A DNA stretch of 64,000 bases from Hemerocallis citrina. Taxonomy: Eukaryota; Streptophyta; Magnoliopsida; Asparagales; Asphodelaceae. Where the stretch lies: the NCBI GenBank assembly GCA_017893485.1, contig CM030360.1:7496870-7560869 (forward strand), written 5' to 3'. Positions 12,491 through 22,642 of the stretch are shown in pieces (positions within the stretch are counted from its first letter, which is position 1; each line of letters begins with the position of its first letter). The notes beneath the pieces were generated by a model that searched no databases, had not been told where the DNA came from, and saw nothing but the letters and a program-made list of their open reading frames with translations. A program made the position numbers and the translations under genes.

Positions 12491-12775
12491 TGTAATTTAC
12501 ATTACAATATAGAATTTATTTAAATAACTACAAATATAATTTATAAATAGAACTAGATTGATAATAACAACAATAATAATAATAATAACCTTATTATAAA
12601 AATCGTTTGAAAATAACAATAAATACAATTAATGAAAAGGAATGGATTTTAAAAGGAGATACAAAAAAATATTTTTGAAATAAAACGAATTTAAGAAAAC
12701 GAAAAATTTTATAAAGAACCCAACTCAGATTATACACAGAAAATACGGATTTAGGGAAACAGGGGTTACACTTAC

Positions 12776-13551
12776 TATGTTAGAACCCTTCTGATTCAAC
12801 CACTTGCGACAATCTCTCTTGTAATCCTCAATCTATTTGCATTGGTGGGAATGGATCACACCCTTATATGCACTATCTCTTCCAATTGAAGTTCCATCCA
12901 CCACCAAACAACTCATAGAAGTAGACCATGATTTCTAAGTATACTTCCTAAGGTCATCCTCGTTCAAGCTCTTGACCACATCGGTCCTTGGCAAATTTTC
13001 CATGTAGCGTGGTGGTTATCAAATGCTCATATAAATCTGGCAGTGAATATATCAAGTTGAAAGTTTATCCTCTTCGCTTAAATCATCTGCATTTATCGCC
13101 CTCAATTCGGTTAATACCTTATTGAATTTCATTATATGATCTTGAAGTGCGATACCTTCGTTTATTGAGAAATGAAATAGTTTTATCTTCCAATACTTCT
13201 TATCCAGTAACGACGATCCCGAGTAATCAAACTTGAGTCTTGGCCACAAACTAGCCACACTTTTCTCCTCAAGGAAGTTGCAATTGACTTCGTCCGCCAA
13301 TGAGAGCCGGATTAAACTCTAGGCTTTTAAACAAATATCATCCCACTTCTCCTGCTTCATGTCAGATGGATTCCCTTTATCTCCGTCTACAGCAATATGC
13401 AAATTCTTTTGAACTAACGTATCGTACATGTCCACCTTCGAGAGATTAAAGTTGATCTTACTGTCGAACTTCTTGACATTCTTGAAACTCTGATTTATCA
13501 TCTTCACCAAGGAACTTCAGCAACCTTTGTTCTGATACTAGTTGTTACGGA
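12776..13551 (-). pseudogene. Copia family-2 gag remnant
   Basis: Two minus-strand reading frames (13319-13510 and 13052-13300) resemble the N-terminus and UBN2-type core of plant Copia gag: KINFNLSKVDMYDTLVQKNL, then an LQDHIMKFNKVLTELRA region. A frameshift or stop separates them near 13310. A degenerate initiator-Met primer-binding site (tagtatcagaac on the minus strand, near 13535-13546) precedes gag. Paralogue at 46340-47104. Confidence 0.72.
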
Positions 13552-14127
13552 ATTAAGCACAGCGGGGTGTTGTAGACAAGTGATAACCGATCACAATGAA
13601 TCAACCAAGCAAGTAGACCAAACAAAAGCACACAATTTTATCCCAGTTCAGGCGAACCTAATTCAAAAGAGAAATAACCGAGTTATTATTCAACAAGAGA
13701 AGATATAAGAGTTATAGTCACTCTCACCATGAACCTCTCTATCTCTCAAGCTTCACTAGAAGATACTATGTTGTTTACAATGGAAAACTCTCAAATGAAG
13801 TACTACCCCTGAATGGAGGTCATACGACACTAGTTGTATGATCCAACTTTGAGAGGATAAATAGATTCACCCATAACTCGACCCATCTGGTGTTGTCCAC
13901 TAGTTGCGATCGACTGCTCAAAAGAGTAGTCAACTGTTTTAGACTCGAAAACATCCAGAGAGCACACCTGATGCTTGCGGTCGACTACCCTGGCAGTCAA
14001 CCGTACCCTGATACCCACACTGTTACAGCCTAAATAGTAATTACTCATGTCTCCAATTATCGCTTCAAATATCTTCTCACTTCATTGTTTTCTCTTTAAA
14101 TCGAATATAGTATGCAAGATATAAACT
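13552..14127 (-). repeat. 5' LTR of Copia family 2
   Basis: On the minus strand the LTR ends CCGTAACA directly before the degenerate primer-binding site. Its far end carries the tatgcaagatataaact motif that also lies at the start of the 7255-7522 LTR. A partial paralogue is at 47105-47500. The outer boundary is approximate. Confidence 0.55.
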
Positions 14128-14434
14128 TAAATATATATTGAACGGATGGAATAATCTTTTTATAATGTAAAGCAAAATTCTTTAAATAGACAAGACTTTC
14201 CATATCTTGGAGGGTAAATAAGTTGACAAATGACAATAGTTGAATTGCACAGTGAGTGATAATTGACAGGGCATTGGTAGTTTGTTTATGTATATGCTGA
14301 TGTAAGAAACAAAGACTCCTTGACATCGAATAATACAATTAGAGTAGGTGGTGTGGACTCATGCTGGTTTCTTGGAAGGTCTGGGGTTAATTGGATTATG
14401 CATAGTTGTGTTCTCTTCATTAAAATAAAATAGG
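14128..14434. other. spacer, nothing recognised
   Basis: AT-rich sequence between the Copia LTR and the poly(T) that marks the LINE 3' end. No gene, terminal repeat or RNA gene was seen. Confidence 0.4.
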
Positions 14435-16618
14435 TTTTTTTTTTCGAGATAAAAGTCACATCGGTCATCAGTTTTATTAATAAAAAAGTTAATAAAACAT
14501 CGAGTTCAAAAAATTACAGCTAAAATCTAACCAAATCTCTTATATCATACTACTAAATGAAACATCTATATAATAAAGGAGATATAAGTATATATAACCT
14601 AAAATGGCAAGAACCTCCAACAAGACCGCTCCAAAACACCGAATGACAGGAGGTAAATGTCAACAAGTCCTCCTCCTGGCCTAGACTGCACTGTTCATGC
14701 ATAGTCACTTTCTAACCCCTGCTTGACCTGCCCAAACATCAATAAGAGCTAAGATTTTATGCAACATCATATGAAATCTACAATTAATGCTCCGAAAACA
14801 AGCCACATTCCTATTTAGCCATGAAATCCACAAGATAGCTGCGACCATAATATTCCACACTATCCTATACTATTTCCTATTCCATACCGCTCTCCATTCC
14901 CCCAAAATGTCATCAACATTGGTAAGGGTGACCATAATACCAAATCCCAAACCTAGAACTTCCCAAGCCAACCTAGCATTCGAACAATAAAAGAAAACTG
15001 TGATTTACATCCTCCTCCCCATCATTACATCTCGGGCATCTAACATCAACAGGAATGTTATATTTTCTAAGGTTCAGTTTAGAAAGAATAACGTTGTTTG
15101 ATACAAGACACATGAAGGCCTTCACCTTTGTCAGAACATTAGCTTTCCAGATTGTATATGCTTCTAAGCTCCTGAGTCCACAATCATTCGATCGTTGGTA
15201 CATAGAGCTTACACTGAATGTTCGATTAGACTCAATTCCCCACTCTCGATCATCTCTTCTCCGCATCGCTGTTGCCCAAATTGTGCAACAAGTGTATTAA
15301 GCCTCTGAAGTTGGCCTTGGTTCTCGTGGGAAAGACCTCCATCAAATACAATTCTCAGACTGTCTTGCTTCCAGACGTCCGCCATTAGAGCATCCATGTT
15401 TGCTGTCTCCTTATCCAGTTGTAGAAAAATAGATTGTAATGTATTATCTCCGCACCATCTATCTTTCCAGAATCTTGTTTCTTTTCCGTTCCTCAGCCTG
15501 CAATTAGTATTGGCGTGGAAGAGCCCCCCTACTCGCGCAATTCCTTTCCAAAGTTATGATGCCTTACCATGAGTGCATCTTCCCTTATATCTCACAATCT
15601 TCCGTCTACGATATACAACGACCGATTTTCACTACCACGAGATGCGGCACTTTTGCAGTTTCCACCACCATTTTGTTAGTAATGGTCTCTTCATATCTCG
15701 AAGGTTGACAATTTCAAGTCGTCCGAATAATTTCTTCTTACAAACCTTACCCTACCTCACCAGATGAAATCCCTTGCTATCTTATTTTGTTCCTTTCCAT
15801 AGAAACCGTCTTTTGCATTTATCGATTCTAGAAATTACCCATTCAGGTAGTGCATAGATTATCATAAAGTAAGTTGGCAGACTGCTTATAATCGAGTTCA
15901 TTAGGGTGATTATGCCCCCTCAGAGATAGGAATTTGTTATTCCATCTCGCGAGTCACATCTCAACTTTCTTCACCAAATGATTCCAATCTTCCTTTCGCA
16001 TCCTCCCTGGTCTAACTGGGGTTCTGAGGTACTTTAGGAGGAAGTCTCCTCTCTATCACATTCCATTGACATTGAGATCGTCTCTATCGGGATCGGTAAC
16101 TCGTTGCTAAGGGCCACAACACAACTCTTGTAAAGGTTGACGAAAAATCCAGACCAATATTGAAAGCATCTCAGTAGAACTCTAAGTGATAGAATTACCT
16201 CCATTTTGGCGGCTCCAATCATCAGGGTGTCATCCATATATTGCAGGATAGACAAAGGCATAGCAATTCTTCTCACAAGGACTCATTTGATTGCTTCTGC
16301 CTCTCTACCTCTTCTGGTCATTTCGGCTAGTCCATCTGCAATGAGGATAAATCGTAGCGGTGACAGTGGATCCCCCTATGTCTGAGGCCTCTACGACATC
16401 GAATTTCCCTTCCGTACTCTCAATTCAGCTGAATGACAGATTTTCCGTCTCTAACACACTTCCTCATCCACATCCTCTACTTAGTCTCAAACCCTTTTAA
16501 TTCCAACACTTCATCAATACAGTCCCACTCAACAGTATAATATGCTTTTTCAAAGTTCAATTTTAGCATAAAACTGTCCACCTTATCCTTGTTTCCTCTA
16601 TACACCATTTCATGGGCT
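14435..16618 (-). pseudogene. LINE (L1-type) reverse transcriptase C-terminal half and zf-RVT domain
   Basis: The minus-strand reading shows LINE RT pieces: FEKAYYTVEWD near 16530-16560 and an ILQYMDDTLM motif (the YxDD catalytic box) near 16230-16255. The zinc-binding RVT domain follows at 14973-15266, with CPRCNDGEEDVNHSFLLLFEC. Stops and frameshifts separate the pieces. The element ends in poly(A), seen as poly(T) at about 14434-14443. The RT N-terminal part lies at 25016-25330, displaced by the 16619-25015 insertion. Confidence 0.8.
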
Positions 16619-17045
16619 GCGTAACACTCCGTAGTTTTCCAAAAAAAAGTATAAAAAGAATACTATATAAAAAAATATATAAGTATATATGTTGAAAAAA
16701 TATAATGGAATGTGTATAAAGATGGGGTCCACGGTAAAGTTGGGAGAAAAAGCACAGGTTGATGCTGTGCTTGACTTCGTCAAAGATGCCTTTGACGTGG
16801 CATTTAAAATGGGCCCCACCTTCATATGATTTCGGAAGTTGTACACATAATTAAAAAGCAGGGAAGAGTATTGAGAAATAATGCCATATCGAAGATTAAA
16901 ATAGAAATAATATAATATAAATAACATAACCAATGATCAAGAGTCACCAATCCGGTTAACCACCTTTTGAGAAACAGCCTGTGGTGGACAGTTGTACTAC
17001 ATAGTATCTAATTTGTCTTATAAATTGTATAAATTATCTGAGCTA
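16619..17045 (+). repeat. 5' LTR-like copy of a Gypsy remnant
   Basis: Begins (c)GTAACACTCCGTAGTTTTCC and runs to 'ctgagctaggg'. It is homologous to the LTR split into 17497-17644 and 24751-25015. It sits inside the LINE reverse transcriptase gene; roughly 40 residues of RT are missing across the junction and no target duplication is obvious. Confidence 0.6.
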
Positions 17046-17496
17046 GGGACATTCACCTGATGTATACATGAGATGGAGCTAGCAGATGGGTATGCCTGAG
17101 AGGGTTGGGTTAACACAAAAAAAGTACAAAAAGAAGAATAGTATATAAAAAAATATATAAGTATATATGTGGGGTAACACCACTTAGTTTTCAAAAAAAA
17201 AAAAGGTACAAAAAGAATAGTATATAAAAATATATATAAGTATATATGTTGAAAAAATATAATGGAATGTGCACATGTACGGGTATGCCTGAGAGGGATT
17301 AGGGCCAGGTAGCTCGGTAAATCCACCTAGCACAGAATCAGTGTACGGTGCAGCTAGCAGAATCAGGGTAGAATCAGGGTACTCCACTCCACATCGACTA
17401 GGAAGAGTATTAAGAAATGAGCGGGGTTGGGGCCAGGTCGCCCGGTAAATCCATGCCCGTGCTCAGCGAGGACGCCGATTTCTGAAGGGGGGTGTG
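17046..17496 (+). repeat. rearranged internal remnant of the Gypsy element
   Basis: Holds another LTR fragment at about 17165-17275 and a tail reading gaggacgccgatttctgaag plus a G run just before TGTAACACCCCG at 17497, the typical polypurine tract of plant Gypsy elements. No gag-pol remains. Confidence 0.5.
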
Positions 17497-17644
17497 TGTA
17501 ACACCCCGTAGTTTTCAAAAAACAAAAACAAAAAAAAAGTATAAAAAGAAAAGTATATAAAAATATATATAAGTATATATGTTGAAAACATATAATGGAA
17601 TGTGTATAAAGATGGGGTCCACGGTAAAGTTGGGAGAAAAAGCA
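17497..17644 (+). repeat. 3' LTR of the Gypsy remnant, left half
   Basis: Starts TGTAACACCCCGTAG and matches 16619-16760 up to gagaaaaagca, where the 7.1-kb viral unit begins. The LTR resumes at 24751. The duplicated 9-mer gaaaaagca is at 17636-17644 and 24742-24750. Confidence 0.7.
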
Positions 17645-17735
17645 GGGTTATCTAGCTTTTTACCCTTCTTTTTGAAAATATTTAGTGAAATACCCTTGTT
17701 TAGAAAATATTTAGTAAGATACCCTTGTTCTCAAT
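17645..17735. repeat. left inverted-repeat end of the viral unit
   Basis: Starts GGGTTATCTAGC and contains two AAAATATTTAGTNANATACCC-type sub-repeats. It is imperfectly inverse to 24633-24741. Confidence 0.6.
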
Positions 17736-17930
17736 TAAGTTTCTATAGTATTCTTCCTATAATAATATTATAGGATGTGTGACCTTTCTATAGAAACTAA
17801 AAGTTTTTGGGTCTTAGGATAATTTCTATTTTTATTATTAGATTTTAGTTTTTCTGCTTTCTAGCCTATAAATTATTAATAAATTTACGAAAAATTACAG
17901 AAATTAAGTTAAAATTACTTACTCTGTACT

Positions 17931-17943
17931 GGCTCTGATACCA
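17931..17943 (-). promoter_or_regulatory. primer-binding site for tRNA-iMet (viral)
   Basis: The minus strand reads TGGTATCAGAGCC, complementary to the 3' end of plant initiator tRNA-Met, where caulimovirid minus-strand DNA synthesis starts. No ORF follows it in the remaining 290 bp to the end of the unit, so the expected first viral gene is absent here. Confidence 0.85.
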
Positions 17944-18019
17944 TTTGCTGGTGGCGGGTGTGCGTAGCGCATAATCTCCTGAAGACCTGAAAATCAAAAG
18001 AAAGAGAGTATCAAAAACT

Positions 18020-18586
18020 TTAAAAGTCTAAAGAGTTGAAATAAAGATCAAAGTTTGGTGTAAAATAATATTCTTCGAAATAATGGATATTGTCAATTCT
18101 GAAAAAGTAATCAGGAATGATGGGAATATCGTCGTTGTCGTCATCAAGTTCTCTCATATATTCTGATTCTGTTTCATATCCTTCACTATTACTATCATAT
18201 GGGGGTTCTTCGAGTTCTTCTATATGTCTATTTTCTCCTCCATTCTGTTCATTTTCTTCTAGAAATTGCCTGTATGCAGTCGTAGGACTCCAAACGTAAC
18301 TACTAAATATACCATTTTCATAAAATAACAAAGATCTTTCGTGATAAGTTAGGTCGTCAATTATTTCAACATTTATATTACTAGTTTCTCCAGGATTCAT
18401 TTGGTTTATTGTTATGATTATTACTCGTTGTATACTAAAAAAGAATAATTTGAATTTGTAGCAATCATCCATGCTTATTTGTCTATGAGGATAATAAACA
18501 TCAAAAACTAGCATTCTATCACTTCCTTGGTAATTAATCATTAATTCAAAAGTAGGTGAGGCAATACCAAAATTATTATTATCCAT
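18020..18586 (-). CDS. uncharacterised 188-aa acidic ORF in the pararetrovirus
   Basis: An uninterrupted reading frame in an otherwise decayed element. The first half is mixed hydrophobic and aromatic; the second half is strongly acidic (EELEEPPYDSNSEGYETESE and a DDDNDD stretch), ending in an aromatic-rich tail. No transmembrane segment or known motif is evident and I do not recognise the family. It lies about 700 bp downstream of the transactivator ORF and 75 bp upstream of the primer-binding site. It therefore occupies what would be the pregenomic RNA leader, an unusual place for a long ORF. It could be a lineage-specific accessory gene, or the start of a first ORF rearranged on integration. 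Confidence 0.55.
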   Translation of the reverse strand: MDNNNFGIASPTFELMINYQGSDRMLVFDVYYPHRQISMDDCYKFKLFFFSIQRVIIITINQMNPGETSNINVEIIDDLTYHERSLLFYENGIFSSYVWSPTTAYRQFLEENEQNGGENRHIEELEEPPYDSNSEGYETESEYMRELDDDNDDIPIIPDYFFRIDNIHYFEEYYFTPNFDLYFNSLDF

Positions 18587-19271
18587 TAGTTCTTTTAAAC
18601 AATAATCGATTATAAAATAAAGAGTAGAGAGAGATTTCTAAGGATACCTAAAAAATCAAAACAAAACGGCTCATCATGCTTCCGACCTAGTTAAACTTCT
18701 TTGAGCTGCTCTGTACCAGTTACTACCAGTGGATAAAATACCCCTGGTATGCACCCCGATTTCTGTGCTCCTTTTACGTTCTTCCCATCTCAAGATTACT
18801 ATGCCCTCAATAGAGCTTCATCCGAGAGATACGTCGAGAACAACTAGTAGCACTTTGGTACAGACAACCACAACAGTCTAACTATAGAAGATTGCAAATG
18901 AGTCTTTTTGTAAGATCAGTCAGGCAGAGCCTTACAAAACTCTCCCTAAGAGAAAGAGATTTAGTTATTCATACCTTATTTTCTGCAAGAGCCGATAGAT
19001 GAAAAGATATTTTATTTCCTTCAGACTTGTTACAAACAGACTCTTCAAGATTATGAGGAATTATTTCTCTCCCAGATAGTCCGCCTCTCTCCCTTACCCT
19101 GCCTTCCCTTTTTTAGACGAAGGGATGGCTTTACACCAGATACAATTATTATTCTCCTTACATCATTGCTTACATCACAGATACAATTATTGCTTTTCTT
19201 ACATCAGTGCTTACATCATAGCTAAATAATTGAGATAATTGCTGCTTATGTAGGGGACATCTTCACGTGCT
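18587..19271 (-). promoter_or_regulatory. viral intergenic region with as-1-like promoter repeats
   Basis: On the minus strand, four TGATGTAAG units in two pairs lie in 19157-19222, within a roughly 38-bp tandem repeat that also carries AATAATTGTATCTG. TGACGTAAG-type (as-1) elements bound by TGA bZIP factors are the hallmark of 35S-type pararetroviral promoters. Downstream are a weak TATA-like ctaaaaaag (near 19116-19124) and an AATAAA signal (near 19012-19017). The rest would be leader. Promoter activity is inferred, not shown. Confidence 0.6.
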
Positions 19272-20297
19272 TCACATCAGAAATAGCTCTTCGTCAGTCT
19301 GCTCTTGTTCTTTTCTGCAATAGTCACATGAATGCTGTGGTTCCATCCTCATCAATCTACAGTAGTGGACAGCTGTTTCTTCCGTCATTGTCATATCTCC
19401 TTTATGCAAGATTCGGTACCAGCTATCAAAGACTTCTTTCTTTGACTGAGGTTGTTTAATTTTTGCTATGCTGTAGATCATTAATTTTTGTGGGTCAGGG
19501 CTGTCATAGATCCATATGTTACCTTCTCTACTTTGTATGTCCTTTAGTTCACAATACATTGTTCTAAATCCCGTATCTCTTCTTTTTGGAATTAGTTTTT
19601 CAAATTCTTCGGTTTTATATGGTATAATACTGGTTTCTCCAAACAAGATTTGTGTAGTCATCCCTATTTTTATAATATGTTCAGCTGGTAGTTCTTCATT
19701 TTCTTCAAGAAATTCTGGAATAGCTGAAAATATACGGACATATATTTTGGATGCCTTTGTAAGACCAAAATAACTTTTAGCAGCTTTATATACTTCTTTT
19801 AGTAACTGGCTAAGTTCTTCACATTCTCGAGATGGATAAATGCAGTGGATAAGTCCTATTTCGAACAATACTCTTACTGTTTTTGGATTTACTCCTGGTA
19901 GTATGATCGCTTTGTTCATATGTTGCTGAGAAATAGTTTTGATAAATTGGTTGACCTGAGTGGTCTGGCATAATTTCTCAATATATTGTAAAAATAAATC
20001 CTTCTTGGAGTATTTTGGAGGATCCGAGAGTAAACTCTCTTTGTAGGTAGTGGGCTGTATGGATGTGGAGTTTTCCTCTTGTGTGGCTATTTTTGTGATT
20101 CCACTTGTATTTTGTGGGTTAATAGGTTCACTCCCTTCGCTCATTTTTTTAATACGATCCGTACATATATGTTGGTAAAATATACTTTGAAGACCACATA
20201 TTTGCAGCTGAAGTTGGTTAAATGCTCCTTTTAATTGCTCCATTGTCTCCTTTAGGTAGACTATATCGTGTTCTCTTTGCTGAACTCTGGTTTCCAT
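19272..20297 (-). CDS. transactivator/viroplasmin-like protein (ORF VI type), 341 aa
   Basis: Open from ATG to stop with no lesion. The start lies 19 bp after the polymerase stop, the usual position of the caulimovirid transactivator. The N-terminal 50 residues look coiled-coil (REHDIVYLKETMEQLKGAF). The middle part, around residues 150-260, contains the GLIHCIYPS and KIYVRIFSAIPEF stretches typical of the transactivator core. The C-terminus has a CDYCRKEQEQ motif that could bind metal. In exogenous relatives this protein forms inclusion bodies and promotes reinitiation of translation on polycistronic RNA. Family assignment rests on position and motif pattern. It is one of only two intact ORFs of this viral copy. 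Confidence 0.75.
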   Translation of the reverse strand: METRVQQREHDIVYLKETMEQLKGAFNQLQLQICGLQSIFYQHICTDRIKKMSEGSEPINPQNTSGITKIATQEENSTSIQPTTYKESLLSDPPKYSKKDLFLQYIEKLCQTTQVNQFIKTISQQHMNKAIILPGVNPKTVRVLFEIGLIHCIYPSRECEELSQLLKEVYKAAKSYFGLTKASKIYVRIFSAIPEFLEENEELPAEHIIKIGMTTQILFGETSIIPYKTEEFEKLIPKRRDTGFRTMYCELKDIQSREGNIWIYDSPDPQKLMIYSIAKIKQPQSKKEVFDSWYRILHKGDMTMTEETAVHYCRLMRMEPQHSCDYCRKEQEQTDEELFLM

Positions 20298-20316
20298 TCT
20301 GCAACAAGTGAAATAG

Positions 20317-22642
20317 TTAATTTCTTGATAGAAAATCAGCTAAAATATTATGTTTTCCTTTTATGTTTTCTATTAAGAAATCGTAATGTGCTAACTCCAT
20401 CTGCCATCTTATCAATCGTTTATTTGCCATGGTTGAGTCTATTATTTTATTAATCCAACTCTTTGCTTGGGTATTATCTGTTCTTACTGTAAATTTTGTA
20501 TGTATTATGAATAGTTCAAACTTTTTTATAGCTTTTAAGATTGCTAGTAGTTCTTTTTCGTTTATGTGGTAATTTTGTTGGGTTTGTGTGAAAGATCCAC
20601 TCGTATATCTAGCTAGTTTTTCTTCATTTTCTCCTATTTCAATAAATTTTAATGCTGCTCCCCAATTGGTTTCACATGCATCTGTTTCTATTATCCAAGA
20701 ACATTCTTTAACAGGCAATCTTAGCTTTTGTAATTCTGAAGTTTGTTGTTTTAATATTTTAAGTTTATCTTCATCCTCCGCGGTCCATTCCCATTTCTTA
20801 AACTTTTTAAGTTTTTGTTGCTACCAATTTGTTTTTGCTGATAAATTTTTTATGTAATCTCTTGTTTGATTTAGTAATCCTATTATAGCTTGCATTTCTC
20901 TTTGTTCTTTTGAGACATTAGGAAAAGTTTTTAATTTTTCTGCTATATGTGGTTGTAATTCTATTCCTTCATATGATAATTTTGTTCCTAAGAATTCATT
21001 CTCAGTTTTGAATAATTCCATTTTCTTTTTTGATAGTATAATGCCTGCATTTTTCACTATTTCTATGAAATTTAGTAGATGTTCTTTATGTTGTTCCTCG
21101 TTTTCTGATCCTATTAGAATATCATCTACATATACTAATATGAAATTGTTGTATTTTTCAAAATTTTATCCATATATTCTTGAAATATTCCTGGGCTGTT
21201 TTTATAACCGAATGGTAATACATTCCATTCATAAAATCCTTGAGGTGTGCTAAATGCCGTTAAAGGTTTTGATTCTTCTGTTAGTTTTACATGATAAAAT
21301 CCTGATTTGCAGTCAAATTTCAAAAATATATTTCTTGTTCTTACTGTGTTAAGTAGTATTTGCATGTCTGGTAGTGGGTATCCAAATCTCTTAGTATTTT
21401 TATTTAATTCTTTATAATTTACTCCCATTCGAGATTTACCTTTTTTTTTCTTCTGAATGTTTTTTTACTATGAATGCTGGTGATGAATGTGGACTTTGTG
21501 ATTTTCTTATGTAATTATTTTTCACTAATTCTTTTATGTGTATTTTGAATTCTTCTAGGTTTGTTGGAGTATGTCTTATTGGTCTAATTTTAATTATTTT
21601 GTTCGTATCTATTAACTCTATATGTGTCGTGGGTTCACTTAAGTTTCATTTTGCCAAGGGGTCTTCTCCGCACAGATCTTCTAATTGTTTTTGTAAATTT
21701 TTTTTTGTAGTTGTTACTTGAACTTGTTGTATTCTAGTTTTGTTTGGTAAATATTGGTATTCACCACGCTGGCTTGAAGAAACTCTGATTGTGTGGTAGG
21801 TCAGTTCTGGAATAAGATTGGGTTATTCTAATTGCTATTGCTTGGTGTCTGCAAGGTGTTGTAAATATCACTGATTTATGTGATATAGTTATGGGATATT
21901 ATTGTTGGAAAAAGTCATTTCCTAAGAGTGCATCATTATTCATATCGTCAAACTGGTACATGATAGGAATTTTTAGGATGTAATTTTCTCTAGCTGGTTT
22001 GTATCTTATGATTTCGCTAAATAGAGGCTCTATTTTAACATTATCTGTATTTCTATTCTTTACCTCGTGTTTGCTGGTGAAAGCATAAATGTTTCTTATT
22101 TGTATACTCATGACTTTGCTTTTTTCTATCATTTCTATGCCTGATAACCTATGATACATGACTAGACTTTTATCTTTATTTTCTTCTGCCATGCTTATAG
22201 AGAAATTAGGTTTTATTGTGAACTTTATCTTTTGGTACATTAGGTTTCCTTGTACTATTCCTATTAAGGCATATTGTGTACTTGATATTATCTTATCATT
22301 CATTAGGTATATTTCGAGGGGTGTATTTATTCCTTCCTTAAAATAGGTTTTTATTATTATTTGTACAGCTCTTAAATGTATATGCCTTAATGTTTTTCTG
22401 ATCTTTTCACTTATTTTTTCCATCTCTTGTCTTATTATTCTTTCGGTTATTAATGGGATTATGGTTTTGCCTTGTGCTTGTTCAATGTCTATAGGTTGTT
22501 CATTATTTCTAGCTATTACGATGATACTTTTCTTTCTTTCAAATATTGGTAGTTTAAAAAATTTCTTTTGGATTTATATCTAATTTGGTCTCTCTAATTT
22601 TATCGTATTTTTGTATGTCAAAGCACATTCTTCTCTTAGTTC
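20317..22642 (-). pseudogene. pararetroviral polymerase (protease region-RT-RNase H), broken
   Basis: The minus-strand order fits a caulimovirid polymerase. 21899-22423 is open and ends with an aspartic-protease-like ALLGNDFF box; no DTG/DSG catalytic motif could be located. RT follows at 21135-21428 (FDCKSGFYHVKL, PFGYKNSPGIFQ). The catalytic YVDD is near 21120-21140 but in another frame. RNase H is at 20317-20718 (ETDAC, NEKELLAI, RTDNTQ, ADFLSRN). Visible lesions: a frameshift at a T run near 22560, an in-frame stop at 21899, several breaks in 21430-21880, a frameshift near 21160 and an in-frame stop at 20821. Cannot yield an active enzyme as it stands. Confidence 0.85.

Larger units (their letters stand above)
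8270..12770 (-). mobile_element. long solo LTR-like element (4.5 kb) inside Copia family 2
   Basis: On the minus strand it starts TGTAACCCCTGTTTCCC and ends AACGTGACA, with a perfect 5-bp target duplication cttac (8265-8269 and 12771-12775). The uninterrupted target is visible near 46333. Its minus-strand start matches the plus-strand start of the element at 56663, so both belong to one family. It contains no reverse transcriptase or integrase. Inside are 'caagtatcaagt'-type repeats (8870-9060), a GATC-dense tract, a GC-rich block (11190-11640) and a nested Helitron (11904-12490). A very long solo LTR, as known for some chromovirus Gypsy lineages, is the simplest reading; a large derivative without genes is the alternative. 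Confidence 0.7.

Noticed and set aside
17931..17943. tRNA gene.
   Set aside because: Only the short 3'-end complement of tRNA-iMet is present; it is a primer-binding site, as at 30776-30788 and 43605-43618.
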